A stretch of 64,000 nucleotides of DNA from Anaerorhabdus sp964386325 (GCA_964386325.1 CAYLQY010000007.1:76469-140468); one strand, 5' to 3'. Counted from the stretch's first letter, positions 33,895 through 43,095 are shown. Numbers and translations: made by a program. The notes: generated by a model not told the origin, from the letters alone.

Positions 33895-35778
33895 ATGAAT
33901 ACTGCCAAAAAATTTGATATCATCGTAGTTGGTGCTGGACATGCCGGTGTAGAGGCAGCGCTTGTATCAGCTCGTTGTAATAAGAAAACTGCATTAGTTA
34001 CACTAAGTAGTGAGAACATCGCTAAGATGCCTTGCAATCCTTCTGTAGGAGGACCTGCAAAAGGGATTGTAGTTAGAGAAATAGATGCTCTTGGTGGACA
34101 AATGGGGATCACTGCAGATAAAACTGCTCTCCAATTTAAAATGCTAAATACTACTAAAGGACCAGGTGTACAGTCACTAAGAGTTCAATCGGATAAAGTA
34201 GAATATTCAAAAATGATGCAAACGATTTGTCTTGAACAAGAAAACTTAACTGTGATTGAAAACCAAGTCAAATGTTGTAATTTTGATAATAATAAAGTAA
34301 CAGGAATTACGATGATGGATGGTGAAATAATAACTAGTGAAATCGTAATATTAACAACTGGAACATACATGTCAAGCTTAGTCATGGTATCAAGTACGGT
34401 TACTGAAAGTGGACCAGACTCTGAACCAACAACACATAACTTATCCCAATCATTACGCGATGCAGGATTAGAAACATTCCGTCTAAAAACAGGAACACCA
34501 CCGCGTGTACTTACCAATACAATCGACTTTTCAAAAGCTGAGATTCAACCAGGAACGGATGCCTTTGTTGCCTTTAGTACAACAACAAAAGAAATACTAC
34601 CATTTAATGAACAAGTAGTTTGTTACCTAACCTATACAGCTCCTGAAACACATCAATTAATTCATGATAATTTAAGTAAATCAAGTATGTACTCCGGAGT
34701 GGTAAAAGGAGTTGGACCACGTTACTGTCCTTCTATCGAAGATAAATTAGTACGTTTCTCTGATAAAGAAAGACATCAATTATTCTTAGAACCTGAATCA
34801 CGTTCTTTGGATACAACATATGTGCAAGGATTCTCAACATCTTTACCTTATGATATTCAAGAAAAAATGGTTCATTCTTTACCAGGATTAGAAAATGCTG
34901 TGATTGATAAATATGCCTACGCTATTGAATATGATGCGGTAGATCCTCTGCAATTAAAGCCATCATTAGAAACAATGAAGATTGAAAACTTATTTACTGC
35001 AGGACAAATTAATGGAACATCAGGATACGAGGAAGCAGCTGGTCAAGGACTCATTGCAGGAATCAACGCTGTTTTAAAACTAGATAAAAAAGAAGCCCTC
35101 GTCTTAGGTCGTGATGAAGCATATATTGGCGTTATGATTGATGACTTAGTAACAAAAGGCACAAAAGAACCTTATCGTTTATTAACATCACGAGCTGAAT
35201 TCAGACTGCTTTTACGCCATGATAATGCTGATCAAAGACTAATGAGAAAAGGCTATGAAATTGGCACAATTTCTGAAGAACGCTATGCTGAATTCGTAGA
35301 TAAAATGAGTCATATTCAAAAGGTGAAAGAGCAATTGTTAGAAGTTCGTTTTACTCCTAAAGATGAAATTAATAGCTATTTGAACGAATTGGGATATGAG
35401 CGATTAACAGAAGGAATAACTGGTTATGATTTACTAAAACGACCAAATGTTGAATGTCGAATTTTACTACAAGCATTGGGTATTGAAGAAAGTGATGAAG
35501 TTGCGAAACAAGTTGAGATAGAAGTCAAATATGAGGGATATATCAATAAAGCTAAGAAAGAAGCAACTCGTCTCAATCAAATGGAAAAGGTTTTCTTACC
35601 AGAAGAGTTAAACTACTTAGAAATAGATAATCTTTCATTAGAAGGTAAACAAAAACTAGATAAAATACGTCCTCGAACAATGGGACAAGCATCAAGAATA
35701 TCTGGAGTTAACCCTGCAGATATTGCGGTACTCGCAATTACTTTAGAACAAAGAAGAAGGAAAAAAGGAGCGGAATAA
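33895..35778 (+). CDS. mnmG: tRNA uridine 5-carboxymethylaminomethyl modification enzyme MnmG (GidA)
   Basis: 627 residues. The FAD-binding motif is VVGAGHAGVEAAL, followed by MPCNPSVGGPAKG and later TAGQINGTSGYEEAAGQG, both characteristic. The C-terminal helical domain (about 550-627) binds MnmE and tRNA. MnmG with MnmE modifies wobble U34 using FAD and methylene-THF. mnmE itself is not in the window. The gene ends in TAATG, sharing one base with the next start, so the ThyX-like gene is translationally coupled to it. Confidence 0.97.
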   Translation: MNTAKKFDIIVVGAGHAGVEAALVSARCNKKTALVTLSSENIAKMPCNPSVGGPAKGIVVREIDALGGQMGITADKTALQFKMLNTTKGPGVQSLRVQSDKVEYSKMMQTICLEQENLTVIENQVKCCNFDNNKVTGITMMDGEIITSEIVILTTGTYMSSLVMVSSTVTESGPDSEPTTHNLSQSLRDAGLETFRLKTGTPPRVLTNTIDFSKAEIQPGTDAFVAFSTTTKEILPFNEQVVCYLTYTAPETHQLIHDNLSKSSMYSGVVKGVGPRYCPSIEDKLVRFSDKERHQLFLEPESRSLDTTYVQGFSTSLPYDIQEKMVHSLPGLENAVIDKYAYAIEYDAVDPLQLKPSLETMKIENLFTAGQINGTSGYEEAAGQGLIAGINAVLKLDKKEALVLGRDEAYIGVMIDDLVTKGTKEPYRLLTSRAEFRLLLRHDNADQRLMRKGYEIGTISEERYAEFVDKMSHIQKVKEQLLEVRFTPKDEINSYLNELGYERLTEGITGYDLLKRPNVECRILLQALGIEESDEVAKQVEIEVKYEGYINKAKKEATRLNQMEKVFLPEELNYLEIDNLSLEGKQKLDKIRPRTMGQASRISGVNPADIAVLAITLEQRRRKKGAE

Positions 35779-36410
35779 TGAACATTAACGAAGTGATTAA
35801 CAATGTCGAAATATTTGGAATTGAAAGTGCTGTTCGAGGTAGTAAGTACCCTATGGCAACCGACACAAATGCTGTAACAGGAGAAGTTACACCTACAACT
35901 TATAAACTTGCGACAAGTCGTGTAGGGGAAGGACATGATAATTTCCTTAATGGAATTATTGTACAATTTGACTTAACATTCACAAACAAAGTATGGGTTG
36001 AATTAGAACGTTATCATTTTATTGATTTTATTAGTAGCCAATCTACAATGCACCGTATCTGTCGATTTGATATGGATAATGCGTTCATTGAATATGTTGA
36101 TCCACGTATGATTGAAATCATGAAAGAAAAAACAAAAGCCTACAATGAGTTACAAGAAGAAATCAAACGCCTTCAAGCAGAAGGAGCAGATGTTAAAGAA
36201 CTTAATGAAAAAGCAAAGAAAATGTATTTGGAAGTTCTCTATTCTAATCCAGCAGGATTTAAGATTACGGCACGTATGACAACAAATTATCGTCAATTAA
36301 AGACGATTTATCTACAAAGAAGAACACATCGACTTCCTGAATGGCATGCGTTTTGTGATTGGGTTGAAACATTGCCTTATAGTGAATTCATCCTACCAAA
36401 AAAAGATTAA
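35778..36410 (+). CDS. Divergent ThyX-like (FAD-dependent thymidylate synthase fold) protein
   Basis: 210 residues. The order of features recalls ThyX. SRVGEGHDNFLNGIIVQFDL (47-66) resembles the ThyX segment after its first strand. RYHFIDFISSQSTMHR (78-93) lies where ThyX has its RHRxxSxxxxSxR signature. The C-terminal NPAGFKITARMTTNYRQL and RRTHRLPEW match the LP...TxN.R.L...R...W region. The signature is not intact: Tyr and His replace His and Arg after the first Arg. ThyX methylates dUMP with methylene-THF and FAD. Whether this protein does so is doubtful. A helical insert (about 115-150) is Lys/Glu-rich. It is coupled to mnmG, another FAD/folate enzyme. Confidence 0.5.
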   Translation: MNINEVINNVEIFGIESAVRGSKYPMATDTNAVTGEVTPTTYKLATSRVGEGHDNFLNGIIVQFDLTFTNKVWVELERYHFIDFISSQSTMHRICRFDMDNAFIEYVDPRMIEIMKEKTKAYNELQEEIKRLQAEGADVKELNEKAKKMYLEVLYSNPAGFKITARMTTNYRQLKTIYLQRRTHRLPEWHAFCDWVETLPYSEFILPKKD

Positions 36411-36416
36411 TATCAT

Positions 36417-36443
36417 AAACTGTCCTAACAAGACAGTTTTAAT
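36417..36443 (+). terminator. Terminator of mnmG operon
   Basis: AAACTGTC/GACAGTTT stem with a 7-nt loop, then TTAATTT. Confidence 0.7.
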
Positions 36444-36487
36444 TTGGAAGCATAGAATGATAAAATAAGTTAAATGAAGGTGACAAG

Positions 36488-37114
36488 ATGAAAATTTTAT
36501 ATGGTACACATAATAAAGCAAAATTAAATGCAATGCGTGATTGTTTAAAAGAACTTCCAGAAATAGAATTAATAGGCTTGGATGAGATACAATGCGCTCT
36601 TCCATCTATGGATGAAAATGGTTCAAACCCATTAGAAAACGCAATTATTAAGGCAAAAGCATTTTATAATGAATTAAAAATGCCAGTTTTTTCTTGTGAT
36701 TCCGGTTTGTTTCTTGAAGGTGTACAAGAAGATTTACAACCAGGAACTCATGTTCGAAGAATTAATGGCAAAGAATGTAGTGATGAAGAAATGATTACAT
36801 ATTATAGTGATCTTGCATCAAGATATGAAGATGGATTAATAGCTAGATATCAAAACGCAATATGCTTAATTATTGATGAAAGTCACAGTTATACAAGTAT
36901 GGATAGCTCATTAAGTGGGGAATCATTTCGTATTCTTTCAAAACCACATGAAAAAAGAGTAGAAGGATTCCCACTTGATACGATATCTGTTGATATTGAG
37001 ACAAACACATATTTCTTTGATTTAGAAGATAGATCAAAGGATAACCCAGCTATTAATGATGGTTTTAGAAATTTCTTTATCAAGGTTTTACAAGAAATTG
37101 GAGAAAATACATGA
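36488..37114 (+). CDS. Non-canonical purine NTP pyrophosphatase (RdgB/HAM1 family)
   Basis: 208 residues. The HAM1 opening is seen as YGTHNKAKLNAM, followed by PSMDENGSNPLENAIIKAKAFY and the catalytic-site segment FSCDSGLFLEG. Near the end comes the SKDNPAINDGFRNFF region. The usual SHR motif is replaced here, so this may be a sub-branch of the family. Enzymes of this family remove dITP, dXTP and ITP from the nucleotide pool. AAGGTGAC precedes the ATG. Its stop overlaps by 4 bases the start of a short broken reading frame at 37111. Confidence 0.78.
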   Translation: MKILYGTHNKAKLNAMRDCLKELPEIELIGLDEIQCALPSMDENGSNPLENAIIKAKAFYNELKMPVFSCDSGLFLEGVQEDLQPGTHVRRINGKECSDEEMITYYSDLASRYEDGLIARYQNAICLIIDESHSYTSMDSSLSGESFRILSKPHEKRVEGFPLDTISVDIETNTYFFDLEDRSKDNPAINDGFRNFFIKVLQEIGENT

Positions 37115-37173
37115 TTAAGAAAATATTGAAATTAGTCATCTATTCAGTCTTACTCTTATTAGATAAGCGATAA
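37111..37173 (+). pseudogene. Truncated duplicate of the start of the downstream lipoprotein gene
   Basis: ATGATTAAGAAAATATTGAA... encodes MIKKILKLVIYSVLLLLDKR and stops. The intact gene at 38539 begins MNKKILKLVICLVLLASC. Bases 37116-37141 are identical to 38544-38569 (26 of 26). The frame starts in an ATGA overlap with the upstream nucleotide pyrophosphatase gene. This suggests the original operon joined that gene directly to the lipoprotein and was split by insertion of the ATPase gene. Confidence 0.8.
37116..37141 (+). repeat. 26-bp direct repeat, left copy
   Basis: Identical to 38544-38569. It begins TAAGAAAATATTG and ends TAGTCATCT. The two copies bracket the ATPase gene. Confidence 0.95.
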
Positions 37174-37265
37174 TTATAGTTTGCAGGTTCACTAAAAAAA
37201 ATGAATTGTCTTGATAGAAAGACAAAATAAGTATAAAATTGTCTTATATACAGGACGGTGAGCAT

Positions 37266-38546
37266 ATGGATAAGAATGTACTAAAATCAATTATCATAGA
37301 ATCAAGAGAGTTCATTGAAAGCATTCAGCTGAATAAACGTAATGTAACATTTGAAGATAATTTGAACTATGTTTTAGTGGGTATAAGAAGAAGTGGAAAA
37401 TCAACGATCTTATTTCAAAAAATAAAAGAACTCGTGCAAAGTGGAATAGATATGAAGAAAATACTCTATATCAATTTTGAAGATGAACGTTTGCTTGAAA
37501 TGAAAAAAGATGACTTAAATCAAATTCTCGAAGCATATTATGAAATGAATGAAGAAAAACCCATTCTATTTTTTGATGAAATTCAATTAATAGACGGATG
37601 GGAAAAATTTGTTAGGCGCTTAGCTGACACAAGATATACAACATACATTACAGGCAGTAATGCTAAGATGCTTAGTGCAGAAATTGCGACTACATTAGGA
37701 GGCAGATTTTTAATAGTTTATGTATACCCATATTCATTTTACGAGTTTTTAAATGCGAAAAACATAGCTATTACAGATGAAACAATTTATTCAATAAAAC
37801 AATATTCAAATATTGTTAAATGTTTTGATGAATATTTACAATTTGGGGGATTTCCAGAAATTGTGAACATAATAGCAAAAAGAGATTATTTAAGTAGCGT
37901 CTATCAAAAAATATATTTGGGAGATATAATAACAAGATATAATTTGTATAATGAATATGCTCTTAAGATCATATTGAAAAAAATTGCAGAGAGTGTTGGA
38001 GATTCAATTTCATATAGTCGAATTTTTAATATTGTGAAATCAGTCGGAATAGAAATAGGAAAAACGACAGTAATCAATTACATTCAATATATACAAGAAG
38101 CATGGTTATTATTTAATATTAAAAACTATATATTAACATTGGGTGAAAAAGAGAGTAATCCTAAATACTATTTTGTTGATAATGGAATTTTAAACTTGTT
38201 TTTAGTTAATTCAAAATCTCAACTACTTGAAAATTTAATTGCTATCAACCTAATTGAGAAGTATGGTAAAGATAATCAAGTGTATTTCTATAAAAAAGAT
38301 ATTGAAGTGGATTTCTACATACCGAGTGATAATGTTGCAATTCAGGTATGTTATTCACTAGAAAAAAAAGAAACTATTGATAGAGAAATAAAAGCATTAA
38401 TTAAATTTTCAAAAATCAAGAAATGTTCTGAATATCTTATTATTACAGAAAATGAAGAAAAAGAAATTGAAATAGATGATATAAAAATAAGTATACTACC
38501 TGCTACTAAATGGTTGATAAAAAACAAGGTAAATCAAAATGAATAA
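37266..38546 (+). CDS. AAA_14/DUF4143-type ATPase, probably an inserted accessory gene
   Basis: 426 residues from ATG at 37266, preceded by GGACGGTGAG. The N-terminal AAA+ domain has Walker A VGIRRSGKSTIL and Walker B PILFFDEIQ. TGSNAKMLSAE and LGGRF match the family's sensor region. The C-terminal DUF4143-like part ends in a restriction-nuclease-like core (EVDFYIP ... AIQVCYS). Proteins of this family are common on mobile or variable regions; their function is unclear. The last 8 bases overlap the lipoprotein start and its stop codon lies in the right repeat copy. By eye it uses more ATA and AGA codons than its neighbours. Confidence 0.88.
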   Translation: MDKNVLKSIIIESREFIESIQLNKRNVTFEDNLNYVLVGIRRSGKSTILFQKIKELVQSGIDMKKILYINFEDERLLEMKKDDLNQILEAYYEMNEEKPILFFDEIQLIDGWEKFVRRLADTRYTTYITGSNAKMLSAEIATTLGGRFLIVYVYPYSFYEFLNAKNIAITDETIYSIKQYSNIVKCFDEYLQFGGFPEIVNIIAKRDYLSSVYQKIYLGDIITRYNLYNEYALKIILKKIAESVGDSISYSRIFNIVKSVGIEIGKTTVINYIQYIQEAWLLFNIKNYILTLGEKESNPKYYFVDNGILNLFLVNSKSQLLENLIAINLIEKYGKDNQVYFYKKDIEVDFYIPSDNVAIQVCYSLEKKETIDREIKALIKFSKIKKCSEYLIITENEEKEIEIDDIKISILPATKWLIKNKVNQNE

Positions 38547-39675
38547 GAAAATATTGAAATTAGTCATCTGCTTGGTTTTACTGGCATCATGTGCAAGTAA
38601 AAAAGAATCACTTCATATCCCATTGCCAGAAGAAGTAAAAGCGATGTGGTTTTCATACGTTGATTATCAAACATTTCTAAAAGATGTCTCCAAAAAGGAT
38701 GTAGAAAAAGAAATTGATACAATACTTTCAAATTGTGAGAGCATCGGAATCAACACAATCTTTGTACATGCAGTTGCGTTTACTGATGCATTCTATGATT
38801 CAAACATATATCCAAAATCAAATAAAGTTAATCAAAAAGAGATTGATTATCTACAAATTTTTGTCGATAAAGCGCATGAAAGAAATATGCACGTAGAAGC
38901 ATGGATAAATCCAATGCGATCAGTCACGGTTGAAGAGGTAGCATTGTGGGAAGATGATTTCATCCTCAAACAATGGATCAATGAAAATAATGACAGTATA
39001 AGTAGTTTTGAAGATCGTTACTATTTGAATATTGCGACTACAGAAAGCCAACAATTAATTTTAGGTGTCATTGAGGAAATTATTAAGAACTATGATGTTG
39101 ATGGAATACACATGGATGATTACTTTTACCCTGTGAAAGTTGATGAAACCTTTGATTATAACCAATTTATAGGAAGTTCCTTTGATTCATTAAGTGATTT
39201 CAGAAAATACCAAGTGAATGAACTTGTGGGAAAAATTTATAATTTAGTTCATGATAATAATCTAGTATTTGGAATTAGTCCTTCTGGTAATATTGAGTAT
39301 TCTAGAGATGTTATTTATGGTGATACTGAAGCCTGGATAAATAAAGGACTTGTGGACTATGTCGTACCACAAATTTATTGGGGTTATACAAATAAAACAA
39401 AACCCTTTGAACCAACTCTACAAGAATGGCAATCACTCATGGGCAATACGGACACAAAGCTAATTATTGGTTTAGCGGCGTATAAAATCGGGGTAGAAAG
39501 CCAAGATAGTGATAATGAAGAGTGGCTCAATGACCCTAAAATCTTATCTAAACAAATTGAAACAAGCAAAACAGTTAAAAATTACAGTGGTTATGCCATT
39601 TTTTCATATCATTCTCTTTTTGGTGAAAATAATGAAAATAGTAAGAGAAATAAAGAAAATTTAAGTGATAACTGA
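38539..39675 (+). CDS. GHL10-like glycoside hydrolase family lipoprotein
   Basis: 378 residues. The signal ends in LASC (Cys18). The mature part is a TIM-barrel of the YngK/GHL10 (DUF187) type, with WFSYVDYQTF, a GINTIFVHAVAFTDA strand, HVEAWINPMR, VDGIHMDDYFYP and FGISPSGN. These are the conserved strand ends of the family, and the Asp pair in HMDDYF is the likely active site. It probably cleaves a wall-related or extracellular glycan outside the membrane. It overlaps the inserted ATPase gene by 8 bases and was probably once directly downstream of the nucleotide pyrophosphatase gene. Confidence 0.85.
   Translation: MNKKILKLVICLVLLASCASKKESLHIPLPEEVKAMWFSYVDYQTFLKDVSKKDVEKEIDTILSNCESIGINTIFVHAVAFTDAFYDSNIYPKSNKVNQKEIDYLQIFVDKAHERNMHVEAWINPMRSVTVEEVALWEDDFILKQWINENNDSISSFEDRYYLNIATTESQQLILGVIEEIIKNYDVDGIHMDDYFYPVKVDETFDYNQFIGSSFDSLSDFRKYQVNELVGKIYNLVHDNNLVFGISPSGNIEYSRDVIYGDTEAWINKGLVDYVVPQIYWGYTNKTKPFEPTLQEWQSLMGNTDTKLIIGLAAYKIGVESQDSDNEEWLNDPKILSKQIETSKTVKNYSGYAIFSYHSLFGENNENSKRNKENLSDN
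38544..38569 (+). repeat. 26-bp direct repeat, right copy
   Basis: Identical to 37116-37141. It covers the first codons of the GHL10-like lipoprotein and the stop codon of the ATPase gene. Confidence 0.95.
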
Positions 39676-39742
39676 GAAAATGATGAAGACAAAGTGAATT
39701 GGAAATAATTGGGAAATAATGATAGTGAATAGGGTGGAATTT

Positions 39743-39751
39743 TGATATAAT
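39743..39751 (+). promoter_or_regulatory. Extended -10 promoter of rsmG-noc-parA-parB
   Basis: TGATATAAT at 39743-39751, shortly before GGAGGAG and the rsmG start. No recognisable -35. No terminator was seen after the lipoprotein gene, so read-through is possible. Confidence 0.6.
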
Positions 39752-39770
39752 AATGTAGCGGAGGAGCTCT

Positions 39771-40469
39771 ATGAAACTTGAAGAATTTATCGAAAATTGT
39801 GAAAAACAAGGGCTTCATCTTAATGAGCATCAAATTAAGCAGTTCTGTGATTATGCAGCCTTGCTTAAAGAATGGAATGAAAAGATGAATCTTACTGCAA
39901 TTGTAGAATTTGAAGAAGTACTCGATAAACACTTCTATGATTCACTATTGCCAGCATTTACAAATCAAATACAAGGACACTTATGTGATGTGGGATCTGG
40001 TGCTGGATTTCCATCAATACCTTTAAAGATAGCGTATCCTGACTTAGAAATTACAATCTTAGAGCCACTTGGTAAAAGAGTAAAATTTTTAGAGGAAGTA
40101 AAAAAACAACTACAACTTGTGGATGTTCATTGTGTCAATGAACGAGCAGAAGATTATGCAAGTAAACATCGTGAATCATTTGATATTGTTACAGCAAGAG
40201 CGGTAGCAAATTTAAATATCTTATCGGAATTATGTATTCCTTTAGTTAAAAAAGATGGTTATTTTTTAGCGATGAAAGGCGCAAATGGAGTACAAGAGAG
40301 TGAAGATGCTAAACAAGCGATAAGTACACTTGGATGTGTTTTAGAGCGAACAGAAACAAGAACACTCAATGATGGATCAAGTCGCATCAATCTTGTTTAC
40401 AAGAAGACAAAAGCAACTCCTGTGGGTTATCCACGAATGTTTGCGAAAATTAAAAAGAATCCGTTATAA
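39771..40469 (+). CDS. rsmG: 16S rRNA (guanine(527)-N7)-methyltransferase RsmG (GidB)
   Basis: 232 residues. The SAM site is LCDVGSGAGFPSIPLKI, followed by VTARAVANLNIL and PLVKKDGYFLAMKG, all RsmG hallmarks. The N-terminal KEWNEKMNLTAI is also typical. It methylates G527 of 16S rRNA; loss is linked with low-level streptomycin resistance in other species. GGAGG precedes the start. It leads the rsmG-noc-parA-parB group, with noc 10 bases behind. Confidence 0.96.
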   Translation: MKLEEFIENCEKQGLHLNEHQIKQFCDYAALLKEWNEKMNLTAIVEFEEVLDKHFYDSLLPAFTNQIQGHLCDVGSGAGFPSIPLKIAYPDLEITILEPLGKRVKFLEEVKKQLQLVDVHCVNERAEDYASKHRESFDIVTARAVANLNILSELCIPLVKKDGYFLAMKGANGVQESEDAKQAISTLGCVLERTETRTLNDGSSRINLVYKKTKATPVGYPRMFAKIKKNPL

Positions 40470-40479
40470 AGGAGAATTT

Positions 40480-41244
40480 ATGGAATTAGTAATTACAATA
40501 GATATAAATAAAATACAGCCTAATCGTTACCAACCACGACTAGAATTTGATCAAAAAGCATTAGAAGAATTAGCAGAATCAATTAGAGAAAATGGTTTAA
40601 TACAGCCAATCACAGTAAGAGAAAATGGTGAAGGTTACGAAATAATAGCAGGTGAAAGAAGATTTCGCGCATGCAAACTTGTAGGTTTTAAAGAAATACC
40701 ATGTAACATCATGACACCAACAGAAGAACAAGCAGCTCAAATTGCATTGGTAGAAAATGTGCAACGTGAAAATTTAACAGCAATTGAAGAAGCAAGAGCT
40801 TATGTTCAAATCATGAGACAAGCATCACTAACGCAAGAACAAGTAGCAAAGAAGATTGGTAAAACGCAATCAACAGTTGCGAATAAAATTAGATTATTGA
40901 ATTTACCTGATGAAATTAAAGAAGGCATTCTTCAAAGAAAAATAACAGAAAGACATGCAAGAGCTTTACTAAGTCTGGAAGGCGATAAACAAATGGATGC
41001 TTATCATACAATTGTAGAAAAACAATTTAATGTACGACAAGCTGAAGGGTTTATTGAAGAAATGAATAGTGATAAACCAAAAAAGAAGAAACAAAATACC
41101 AAAGGTTTTACACGTAATATTCAAATAGGAATAAATAGTGTGAATCAATGTGTAACAATGATAAAGAAAACAGGAATTGATGTTAGCATGGAAGTTAATG
41201 AAACATCAGACGAAGTTTGTGTAGTACTCAAATTTCCTAAATAG
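40480..41244 (+). CDS. noc: Nucleoid occlusion protein Noc
   Basis: 254 residues from ATG at 40480, with AAGGAG upstream; a longer reading into rsmG has no support. ParB-like N-terminal domain: IQPNRYQPRLEFD, GERRFRACKLVG with the CTP-binding GERR patch, and ENVQRENLTAIEEA. The helix-turn-helix is TQEQVAKKIGKTQSTVANKIRLL. I name it Noc because it lies directly after rsmG and before a second, distinct ParB. Noc binds its own sites and the membrane to keep septa off the nucleoid. The expected membrane-binding N-terminal helix is short here (MELVITIDI). Confidence 0.85.
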   Translation: MELVITIDINKIQPNRYQPRLEFDQKALEELAESIRENGLIQPITVRENGEGYEIIAGERRFRACKLVGFKEIPCNIMTPTEEQAAQIALVENVQRENLTAIEEARAYVQIMRQASLTQEQVAKKIGKTQSTVANKIRLLNLPDEIKEGILQRKITERHARALLSLEGDKQMDAYHTIVEKQFNVRQAEGFIEEMNSDKPKKKKQNTKGFTRNIQIGINSVNQCVTMIKKTGIDVSMEVNETSDEVCVVLKFPK

Positions 41245-41259
41245 CAAGGATGGTGTCTT

Positions 41260-42042
41260 ATGGGGAAAATAATAGCGATTGCGAATCAAAAAGGTGGCGT
41301 TGGTAAAACAACAACAAGTATTAATTTATCTGCAGGTTTAGCGTATCTAGGAAAGAAAGTTTTGCTTGTGGATTTTGACCCACAAGGGAATTCTTCTCAA
41401 GGTATTGGTGCCAATAGACAAAAACATAAAGCGACAGTCTATGATGTTTTGATGGGAGAAACACTAGCGAAGGATGCGATGGTTCAATTAAAAGTTCCAC
41501 CTCTTTCAGTAATACCTGCGAACATTAATTTAGCTGGAGCTGATTTAGAGATGGCTGAATTTAAAGTGGGAAGAGAAAGAATGTTGAGAAATAAACTTGT
41601 AGACATCAAAGATGACTATGATTTTATCATTATTGATTGTCCACCATCACTTGGTCTATTAAATACAAATGCATTAACTGCAGCTGATTCAGTAATTATT
41701 CCAGTTCAATGTGAATATTATGCTCTTGAAGGATTAACACAATTATTGAGTACAATTCGATTAGTACAACGTCTATTCAATCCAACTTTAGCGATTGAAG
41801 GAGTACTATTAACAATGTTTGATGCGCGTACTAAACTATCTGTTGAAGTTCAACAAGAAGTACGTAAATACTTTAAAGAACGTGTCTATAAGAGTTTTAT
41901 TCCACGTAATATTAAATTATCAGAAGCACCTAGCCGTGAACAAACAATCTTTGAATATGAAGTCCGCTCTGAAGGTGCAAAAGCATATGCTTCTTTAGCT
42001 AAAGAAGTTATCAACATTGCAGCAAAGGAGGCTAAAGGATGA
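41260..42042 (+). CDS. parA: Chromosome-partitioning ATPase ParA/Soj
   Basis: 260 residues. The deviant Walker A NQKGGVGKTTTS carries signature Lys11 and Lys16. Walker A' is LLVDFDPQGNSSQG and Walker B is FIIIDCPPSLG. It is a chromosomal Soj-type ParA without an extra N-terminal helix-turn-helix. It works with ParB and the parS sites near serS in origin segregation and control of DnaA. It shares a 4-base ATGA overlap with parB. Confidence 0.96.
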   Translation: MGKIIAIANQKGGVGKTTTSINLSAGLAYLGKKVLLVDFDPQGNSSQGIGANRQKHKATVYDVLMGETLAKDAMVQLKVPPLSVIPANINLAGADLEMAEFKVGRERMLRNKLVDIKDDYDFIIIDCPPSLGLLNTNALTAADSVIIPVQCEYYALEGLTQLLSTIRLVQRLFNPTLAIEGVLLTMFDARTKLSVEVQQEVRKYFKERVYKSFIPRNIKLSEAPSREQTIFEYEVRSEGAKAYASLAKEVINIAAKEAKG

Positions 42043-42977
42043 GTAAAGAAAAGAAAAAAGCACTAGGTCGAGGATTAGGTGATATCACAAGTGGTATTGA
42101 TAGTCCTGAAGATGCAAGAAGTCTTACTGCCTTATTTGGAAGTGAAGTCTTAAACGCAATTGAAGATATTCAACAAGGAAAAATTGATCCTGGAGTAAAA
42201 ACAACGGAAATTAAAATCTCCGATATCCGTCCAAATCCATATCAACCACGTAAAGTATTTGATGAAGATGCCTTAAAAGATTTGGCTGAATCAATTAAAG
42301 AACATGGAATATTCACCCCAATTCTTATTCGTAAGAGTATGCAAGGCTATGAAATCATTGCTGGGGAAAGAAGATGGCGTGCAAGTAAATTAGCAAATAA
42401 ACAAACAATTCCAGCAATTGTGATGGATTTTACCGAAACACAAATGATGGAAATTTCAATTTTAGAAAATGTTCAACGTGAAGATTTAAATCCACTTGAA
42501 GAAGCGAGTGCTTATCAGCATCTTGCGGAAAGATTGAATTATACACAAGAAGTATTAGCACAACGTGTAGGGAAATCTCGTGTTTATGTAGCAAATATCA
42601 TGCGTTTATTAAAACTGCCAGCACCTGTTCAAAAAATGTTAACAGACAAAAAGTTAACAATGGGACATGCACGTCCATTAGTAACCATTGATGATGAAGA
42701 TCTAGCAATAGAACTTGCAAATAAGATAGTAAAAGAAGGATTATCAGTACGTAGTGTTGAAGGCTTAGTGAAAGATATTACAGATGGTAAAGAACCACAT
42801 AAAACAAATGTAAAACCGTTGAAAGAAAAAGATCCAAATCTTGTATATGTAGAAAATTTAATGGAATTAAAACTTCAAACAAGAGTAGCAGTTGATAAAG
42901 GTGAAATTAAAATTAAATATACAAGCACGGATGATCTAAATCGTATTTTAGAATTATTAGGTTGTATTGAAGAGTAA
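42039..42977 (+). CDS. parB: Chromosome-partitioning protein ParB/Spo0J
   Basis: 312 residues. The N-terminal KKKALGRGLGDI tail is the segment that stimulates ParA. The CTPase/ParB domain shows IRPNPYQPRKVFD, GERRWRASKLAN and ENVQREDLNPLEEA. The helix-turn-helix follows at TQEVLAQRVGKSRVYVANI. A C-terminal dimerisation part ends the protein. ParB loads at parS as a CTP-dependent sliding clamp; both parS sites of the window (25.7 and 27.1 kb) match its consensus. About 40 residues near the start (GSEVLNAIEDIQQG) form a longer linker than in B. subtilis. Confidence 0.96.
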   Translation: MSKEKKKALGRGLGDITSGIDSPEDARSLTALFGSEVLNAIEDIQQGKIDPGVKTTEIKISDIRPNPYQPRKVFDEDALKDLAESIKEHGIFTPILIRKSMQGYEIIAGERRWRASKLANKQTIPAIVMDFTETQMMEISILENVQREDLNPLEEASAYQHLAERLNYTQEVLAQRVGKSRVYVANIMRLLKLPAPVQKMLTDKKLTMGHARPLVTIDDEDLAIELANKIVKEGLSVRSVEGLVKDITDGKEPHKTNVKPLKEKDPNLVYVENLMELKLQTRVAVDKGEIKIKYTSTDDLNRILELLGCIEE

Positions 42978-43002
42978 GTAGTTACATACTTACTTTTTTT
43001 AT
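42975..43002 (+). terminator. Terminator of parB
   Basis: AGTAAGTA/TACTTACT stem around GTTACA, then seven Ts. Confidence 0.85.
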
Positions 43003-43095
43003 TACGTCACAACAAAATAAAAAGATAAATCCTAATAAAAACATTGTTCATAATAAAAATATTTCCTTAGAGAGATAATTTATTAAGATTAATTA

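Noticed and set aside
37266..38546. ATPase gene as part of a toxin-antitoxin or transposon system
   Set aside because: No partner gene, transposase or terminal inverted repeats were found; only the direct repeat of the flanking gene is present.
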